Below are positions 56,211-62,000 of a stretch of 62,000 bases of DNA, one piece after another. The stretch covers positions 205,001 through 267,000 of the forward strand of contig WPIO01000048.1 in the NCBI GenBank assembly GCA_009760855.2. The letters run 5' to 3'. The notes under the pieces were generated by a model. It searched no databases and was not told the DNA's origin. It saw only the letters and a program-made list of their open reading frames with translations. Position 1 is the stretch's first letter, and each line of letters begins with the position of its first letter. The position numbers and the translations under genes were made by a program. The stretch comes from Cristatella mucedo. Lineage: Eukaryota; Bryozoa; Phylactolaemata; Cristatellidae.

Positions 56211-58047
56211 CAGAGGCGTAGTGAGAGCTTTCGGCGCCCGGCGACAAAGCTACAAATGGTGCCCCCGTTCCTTGTTCCTTGTTCCGTTGTCAAAAAGTGC
56301 TGCAAGTTTGTTCCGCCACAGAAGAAAGGTGAAAAATCACATGCTAGTAAGCATATTGAGTCAAAAAAAGTTTTCTCAACTGTAGTAAAGGTACAAGGTA
56401 GTTATCGCCGCTTTTTAATTGTCACATTTTTCTGGCCTTGAACGTGGCCAACTGGTCTATTACAGTTTGAAAGTCGATATTTTCCTGTGTTTTCCCTCCA
56501 TGTTTAGCAAGACGAAATCGGAGAGAGGATCTTGCCTTATAGATGCTCTCAGATAAGAAAGGACTGCCTTCAGCTTGCTAAAGCAACGTTTACAACTGGC
56601 AACTTATACAGCTATGACGAGAAGAACTTGCAAGGCAACTCTCAAATTAGGAAACACATCTTCACCTTAACTGACAGTAACAGACGCATGGTCCGTTGGT
56701 GTCTTCAGTGCCGAGTGGTGACGTGTGGCAAGAATCATTTTACAGTCGCATATTTTGTGGTGCAGCTCTGTTCCATCAACGTCTGAACAATAGAAGGAAG
56801 GCTCCGCGATCTAGACATTGCTCGCGGAGTTTTGTCTGGTCAAGCAGCTTCAACAGCCTTTTAACTTACAACAAAAACCAAATATCGCATCAAGATCAGT
56901 GAGCCTGGATAACCAAGCTGCTATTTCTCGTCGGAGATGCTCTATGCTCTCTCTCCCTCTCCTTCGTTGTTCTTGAAATCTCCCCACATTTCACATCTCG
57001 TTTTGATATCAAGTAGTGATTCTTGGGATTAGTCTTTTCAAAGTCTTGACAACTCAATCCCAAGAGAGTGGAGGTCACAAGAGGAGTCTTTGAAGTTCAT
57101 CCTTGGATCCTGCAGTCTTTCTTTTCTGTACGCTGTCAATCGTCCTTAAGATGCTGTACCGAAATGGCAGCAGGGCCCAAAATTAAAGTTACAAACACAG
57201 TATACAAGACTGCAAGCTTCACTTCTGTATTTCAAGTGTTCCACTTGTGTCCACGGACAGTTGCTCCAAAAGACTTACAAAACTGTCCAGTTCATTATGG
57301 ACAGCTTACAGAGCTTCCACTCTTGCAGTTCACCTGGTTGCAGAGTCATGTTTGTCAGTGATAGCTAAAACTTTCTTTGTTCTTACAACCTCAGTTGATC
57401 TTAAAAATAATAATTAGGAGCTCACTATTGTTCCAAAAAAGATCATGATAACTGAGTCTTGACTTGCAGAATGAACGGTTTAAGCTGTGGCTATCGCAGT
57501 TTACAAAAATTGCCTTCTCATGCTTGGACGGTACAACTGATAAGTGGCCAGACATGACTGCTGCGTTGTCGAAGCACAGCTAGTGAAGCAAGCCTAGCTT
57601 GTGTGGTCTAATAGTGTGCGTCGGTGCTCAGCCACGGCACGCTAGCTCGCCCTTGAAGCGGCGTAGCCGGCCGGGCTCACCCTTGGTGCGACCCAGCTTG
57701 CCAGTGGCAGGTAAGATGAGGCGAGCGGACTGGAAGGGAAGTTTTAATACGGACGGAGGGATGAATGGCCACGTGCTTGCTGCGCTGCGAGCTCCAGCCG
57801 AATACACGGTGGTTACAGCCCACTCTGTGTTTCAGCGTCGTCGAGTGTATGCCGCCACAGCGTCTAGCTGCAGCTTGGTCAGCCAGAAATAGTCGGGTCG
57901 ATTTAAACAAGGACTAGCTTACAATTAAGATTGGTATTCTTATAGGAACAAACTTTTTAAAAGAAATGCACAATCCATTATGCTTTTGGCACCACACTCG
58001 CCTCGGCGCCAGGAGACATTTGTCCCCCACCCCTTGCTACGCCACTG
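56211..58047 (-). mobile_element. Second hAT element, Tip100-like, decayed (1.84 kb)
   Basis: Begins cagaggcgtag and ends ctacgccactg, matching the CAGTGGCGTAG termini typical of Tip100-type hAT elements. Flanking 8-mers gactgcgg (56203-56210) and gacggggg (58048-58055) agree at 6 of 8 positions, as expected of an old target duplication. The minus strand keeps a transposase C-terminal remnant. Confidence 0.75.
56422..56593 (-). pseudogene. Tip100-like hAT transposase C-terminal remnant
   Basis: Encodes RCFSKLKAVLSYLRASIRQD then LSDFVLLNME and, after a one-base frameshift, DFQTVIDQLATFKARKM and a stop. This follows the order typical of the hATC end in zinc finger MYM/TTF-type hAT proteins (FSKLK..., LSxLxxLxIE, DFxxxIxxFAxxKARK). 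The upstream catalytic part is too decayed to read. Confidence 0.7.
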
Positions 58048-58104
58048 GACGGGGGGCCATCTCTCTTACTTGAAACGGGACACGCAGGTGGATTTATCAA
58101 CCAA

Positions 58105-58200
58105 CAATAATGACGATAATAATACATTTGCATAGCACCCTCAGAGAACTTAATCTCTTTCGAAGCACTTTACATGTGCACATGCAGTTGATGAAGCACT
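58105..58200 (-). mobile_element. LINE-alpha 3' tail
   Basis: (aataatgacgataat) tail and cctcagagaacttaatctctttcgaagcactttacat, with no coding part. Confidence 0.65.
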
Positions 58201-58229
58201 ATTGAATGCTAAACTAACATTGAATTTTT

Positions 58230-58530
58230 TGCTGCCTACGAAGTATGACGGTCGCGAAAGTCAAACGCAGCAGTGCCGCGAACCGCGTGCGCTCTATACC
58301 CTGTCCGTGCACTTCTCTCCCGCGCCGTTTCCGGCTGCAGCTGAGCGTCACCCGTTTCCAAGACGACCGCCGTCCGGAGAGCGAGCGCAGTCGCGCAGCA
58401 GCGCGCCTCTGCTGCTGGTGTTCAGCCGCGGGCGATGCGTTAGTCGCCAGTGGGGTTTTCGGGAGCTGTTTAACAGCAGCAGTTTTTCAAGCAGTAAAAC
58501 AGCGGTTTTTGCCCAAAATAAGAAAACACG
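58230..58530 (+). promoter_or_regulatory. CpG-rich region, possible first exon ending in a donor
   Basis: GC- and CpG-rich over about 300 bases, ending in AAACACG|GTAAGCAG at 58531, a good splice donor. Two overlapping plus-strand frames cross it (one starting at 58245, MTVAKVKRSSAANRVRS). No domain recognised and no downstream exon identified. It could equally be part of an unrecognised repeat. Confidence 0.3.
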
Positions 58531-58531
58531 G

Positions 58532-59195
58532 TAAGCAGCTGTTTTTCTTACTGTTTTACTGTTTTCTAAAGGAAATTTTTAAACAAAAATATTCAATAAC
58601 TGAAGCTTCAATTTTCATAATGGATATAAAATATGTAAAGGTGAACGAATTTTTAAAATTTCTTTTGATTACGTTAGTGGTGTTTTATGATGATTCCGTC
58701 AATTTTTCTAAAGAATAAATGAAAGTGCAGTTTTGCAAAAAAAAAGTAAGATGTTAATTAAATTGATCTTGCAGCATCAACAAATATGAATGTTCTTTTC
58801 GGCCAAGTCTTCAGTTTCTTAATACACTACATAATACGCTGAATTCGGCAAAACGCTTCGTCGACTAAGCCTCGCAGGGCTTGAATTGAATGTGATGTTA
58901 GGTATATAAGTCGTATTTGAAAGCTCCATTTTAATTCCATATTGGAGTACATTATTGGAAAATGTACTCGCAAGAATTCAAGCGAATGCTCTCGGGCATT
59001 CTCATGTAATGCACTGCAATTCGTGTCATGGCTGACGTCGTCCCGCCCACCACCGGCCCCCCCCCCCGCTCTAATGCTGGAGGCTGGATAAGACAGAAGA
59101 TGCTGCAGAGCCAACCTAGCCAGGCTCAAGAGAAATCGAGTTCGCCGCTGCAGTCGTTAATGTAGACGAGTATGCGATAAGGAAAACTAATAGAA
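58532..59195. other. Unassigned sequence
   Basis: AT-rich first half, then a C run (about 59059-59069) and a 100-codon minus-strand frame (58827-59129) without motif. No gene supported. Confidence 0.4.
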
Positions 59196-59745
59196 ATGTA
59201 ATAATAATAATAATAATAATATTGCACTTGATAAAGCGCCCTCAGAGAACTTAATCTCTTTCTAGGCGCTTTACATTTGCTGCAAAGTGATACGCAATAG
59301 AATAGTAAGTAAAATCATGCTTGAAAAACAAACAAAATGAATAACATGGTTAGGGGTTACATGCACTGGGTCAGCATGCAAATGTGGTTAGTGGCAGCAT
59401 GAACAGTGTCAGCACGCATAAGCACATCGAGGACGAATCACAAGGACCCACTAAATGCTGTCCTAAATAGGTATGTTTTTAAGTTTCTTTTAAATGTGGT
59501 CAGGTCAGGGGATGTTCTGATGCAGGTCGGGAGGGAGTTCCAGGCTGTGGGAGCATACGAGCTAAATGCACGGTCTCCAAAGGATTTAAGGTTTGTACGA
59601 GGTATTTCTAGACTGTTGGATTCCGAAAAGCGAGTGGTACGATGCTTTGCCTGATGGGGTAGTATATCTGAAAGATAGGCTGGAGCCATAGAATGAAGAG
59701 ACCTAAAAGTGAGCGACAAAACCTTGAAGTCAATCCGTTGCCCAC
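59196..59745 (-). mobile_element. LINE-alpha 3' end (well preserved)
   Basis: (ATT)n tail at 59198-59222, full 3' untranslated region, and a 93-codon open frame (59438-59719) for the C-terminus (PAYLSDILPHQAKHRTTRFS ... AWNSLPTCIRTSPDLTTF). 5'-truncated. Confidence 0.85.
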
Positions 59746-59939
59746 ATAAGAATTATTTTTCGTGATGGTGTATAGAGAGACGTAACGCACAACGTTGACG
59801 GTGTTTTGGTACATTCCGTTCACAGACGGCTCCTACTACCTTTAAGTGAGTACAACGCATAAACGGCCATTTATTCAGAGACTTGCCCTGAGCGCCTCTG
59901 TAAAAATCGAGCGCCCGAACGTCAGACATCGTTGTTTAA

Positions 59940-60540
59940 ATCTGGATGTACGTGTGTGAAGTATGTAGTCCGAGTTGTAGGACGACGGCTGTAATGATAT
60001 TGACGACGTCCATACAAGTATCTGCTAGACAGTCACAGGTGTTGGGTTGAACAGGTGCTGCTCCGTTGAAGAAGAGAGAGAGAGAGAGAGAGGAGGATAG
60101 AGAGAGAGAGAGAGAGAGACAGTTGTTTCAATCTGGATGGATGTGACACGCTGAGGGATTTTAATTGGTTGGCTGGTATTTAACTTACTTATTATTTCGT
60201 TGGAAGCCGGCCAGGTTTGCTTATCCCAAATTATTTTGTGACTTGTGACGCCCAAACCAGAGGAAAATCGGCGCCGATGAAGGAGAGCGAATTCAATAGT
60301 GTAAATTCAGCCTAACTGACCAGGGGTAATACGAAGCAGCGGCCCAAAGTATCTTCTGCAGTTTTGCGTCCCCCGCCAGCACTCGGCGAGGAGTGACGAA
60401 GAGAGATGAAGCGATGAAGTACGAGTACAAAGTATGAAGTACGAGTTTTAGAAGGGTGGCTGTATTGATACAGATGACGCCCATAAAAGTAACTGCTAGA
60501 CGGTCGCAGGCGTTGGGTAGGCTGCTCCATTGAAGAAGGG
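59940..60540. repeat. Direct repeat of about 120 bp, two copies about 480 bp apart
   Basis: Bases 59955-60075 and 60420-60542 share the pattern gtacgagtt...tgatattgacgacgtccatacaagtatctgctagacagtcacaggtgttggg...gctgctccgttgaagaag. Each copy runs into a GA repeat. The unit may be the edge of an unknown element. Confidence 0.6.
60073..60120. repeat. (GA)n microsatellite
   Basis: Short GA run following the first copy of the direct repeat. Confidence 0.9.
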
Positions 60541-60788
60541 AGAGAGAGAGGAATGAAGAGAGAAAGAGAGACAGAGGGAGATAGAGAGAGGGAGAGAGAG
60601 TGAGAGATAGAGTGAGAGGGAGAGAGAGAACGAGGGAGAGAGAGTGAGAGATAGAGAGAGGGAGAGAGAGTGAGAGGGAGAGAGAGTGAGAGGGAGAAAG
60701 AGAGAGAGAGGGAGAGAGAGAGATACAGAAAGAGAGAGAGAGAGAGAGAGGGAGGGAGAGAGAGAGGGGGAGAGAGGGAGAGAGGGAG

Positions 60789-60841
<53 letters not shown>

Positions 60842-61065
60842 GAGGGAGAAAGTGAGAGAGAGATATATACAGAGAGAGTAAGAGAGAGAGGGGAGAGAGA
60901 GTGAATGAGAGTGAGAGAGAGAGGGAGCGAGAGAGTGAGAGAGAGAGAGAGGAGGAGGGGGATAGAGAGAGAGAGGGGGTGATAGAGGGAGGGAGGGAGA
61001 GGAAGTGAGAGGGGGAGAGAGATAGATAGATAGAGAGAGGGAGAGAGAAAGAGTAAGAGAGAAAG
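60538..61065. repeat. Long (GA)n-rich satellite (about 530 bp)
   Basis: Degenerate gagagaga with interspersed gggag and gatagag. It generates a 276-codon Ser/Leu/Pro minus-strand frame and Arg/Glu plus-strand frames, all artefacts. Confidence 0.95.
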
Positions 61066-61129
61066 GATAGCATCCGCACCGGTGGGCTGGCTAAAAGTGA
61101 GGAGTGAGATCTATTCCCCCACAAGGCTG

Positions 61130-61497
61130 AGCATCGTACCATCCGCTTTTCGGAGTCTAATCATTTACCTATACCTCGTACAAACCTCAAATCCTTTGGA
61201 GACTATGGCTTTAGTTCATATGCTCCCATAGCATGGAACTCACTCCCGAATTGCGTCACGACATCTCCTGACTTGTCCACATTTAAAAAGAAACTAAAAA
61301 CGCACCCATTTATCACAGAATTTAGTGGGTGCCTGGGATTTTTTCTATATGTGCTTGTGCGTGCTGACACTGTGCATGCTACCATTAGCCATATTTGCAT
61401 GCTGACCATGTGCATGTCACTCCTAACCATCAAGCATGATATCACTCACCATTCAGTCGCGTTTCCTTCTGCAGCAAATGCAAAGCGCCTAGAAAGG
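61130..61497 (+). mobile_element. LINE-alpha 3' portion
   Basis: C-terminal coding piece (caaggctgagcatcgtaccatccgcttttcgg ... AWNSLPNCVTTSPDLSTFKKK-like) and most of the 3' untranslated region, cut at gcgcctagaaaggg without the ATT tail. Confidence 0.75.
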
Positions 61498-62000
61498 GCT
61501 TCTTTTTTTTTGTTAGAAAGCTGAATTCCTGCCAGTCGGACACTAAAATAATTTATAAGACAGTAAACCATTTACTGGCCAATGCTGTGAGGTCTGACTC
61601 CCCAGATATTAAGGGCTCAGCCGAAAAGTTTTCAGCCTTCTTTACTGAAAAAGTTGTGCACATTCGTGCCTCCATTAAGCCCCCTCCGACCGAAGCAATC
61701 GCCATTCCTCAACCTGTGACCTTCCTTAAAAGGTTCTCCGATGTTTCTGCATATGCTGTGGCTTGCAAAGGTCTAGCAAAAATAGCTCGTCTCCTGAAGA
61801 CCATATACCTTCATCTCTGTGGTCTTCACTAGCAGACCAACTTAGCCGTGCCATAACCAACATTTTTAATGCTTCTTTGTGAAGAGGGGTCGTCCCCAAG
61901 TCCTTCAAATCGGAAATCGTTAGACCAATTCTTAAAAAGCCTGGATTAGACACAGAGGTCCTTGCAAACTATCGCCCAGTTTTCCCTTCTTCCTTTCTTA
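61498..62000 (+). mobile_element. LINE-beta internal fragment, running off the window
   Basis: Plus-strand equivalent of 43040-43560: linker region (DIKGSAEKFSAFFTEKVVHI) and the start of the reverse transcriptase (ccattcttaaaaagcctggattagacacagaggtccttgcaaactatcgccc). It is joined directly to the truncated LINE-alpha at 61497. Contains a frameshift or stop near 61790-61830. Confidence 0.8.

Noticed and set aside
60312-61142. 276-codon minus-strand frame
   Set aside because: Translation of a GA/CT repeat into Ser-Leu-Pro runs; artefact.

Overview
The window is animal (metazoan) nuclear DNA, probably from an invertebrate. It has split genes with GT/AG junctions, tRNA-derived SINEs, two non-LTR retrotransposon families of the L2/CR1 type, a Ty3/gypsy-like LTR retrotransposon, hAT DNA transposons with 8-bp target duplications, and many microsatellites. 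I see no bacterial operons, rRNA or intact tRNA genes. The phylum cannot be fixed from sequence alone.

Layout. The backbone is a block present three times in the same orientation. Copy A is about 3942-24872, copy B about 37545-46848 and copy C about 46905-55876; B and C lie in tandem. The blocks carry an unrecognised multi-exon gene on the minus strand. In copy A, eight exons (10382 down to 6584) join with matching splice phases into one open frame of 458 codons plus stop. A further conserved exon (4373-4995) with a poly(A) signal lies downstream. Copy B is a pseudogene: it has stops in three exons, no first exons, and a 3.5-kb LINE in an intron. Copy C keeps the 5' exons nearly identical to A but has lost exons 5, 6 and 8.

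Transposons date the duplications. A 4.55-kb gypsy-like element (11010-15560, target duplication caagc) sits in copy A, and copy C keeps the empty site. A LINE (about 22549-23380) is in A but not C. A 735-bp solo LTR (54233-54967) and a SINE (about 49658-49838) are in C but not A.

Between A and B (25.0-37.4 kb) lie a second duplicated exon pair of unknown function (25690-26600 and 33614-34190), a GC-rich stretch with a palindromic CRE motif, and a nearly complete hAT element (29095-31809). The hAT has a perfect 8-bp target duplication and sits inside what looks like an LTR. The right end (56-62 kb) holds a decayed second hAT of Tip100 type (56211-58047), a possible CpG-rich first exon, a 530-bp GA repeat and LINE fragments. 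Most other open frames are shadows or repeat artefacts.
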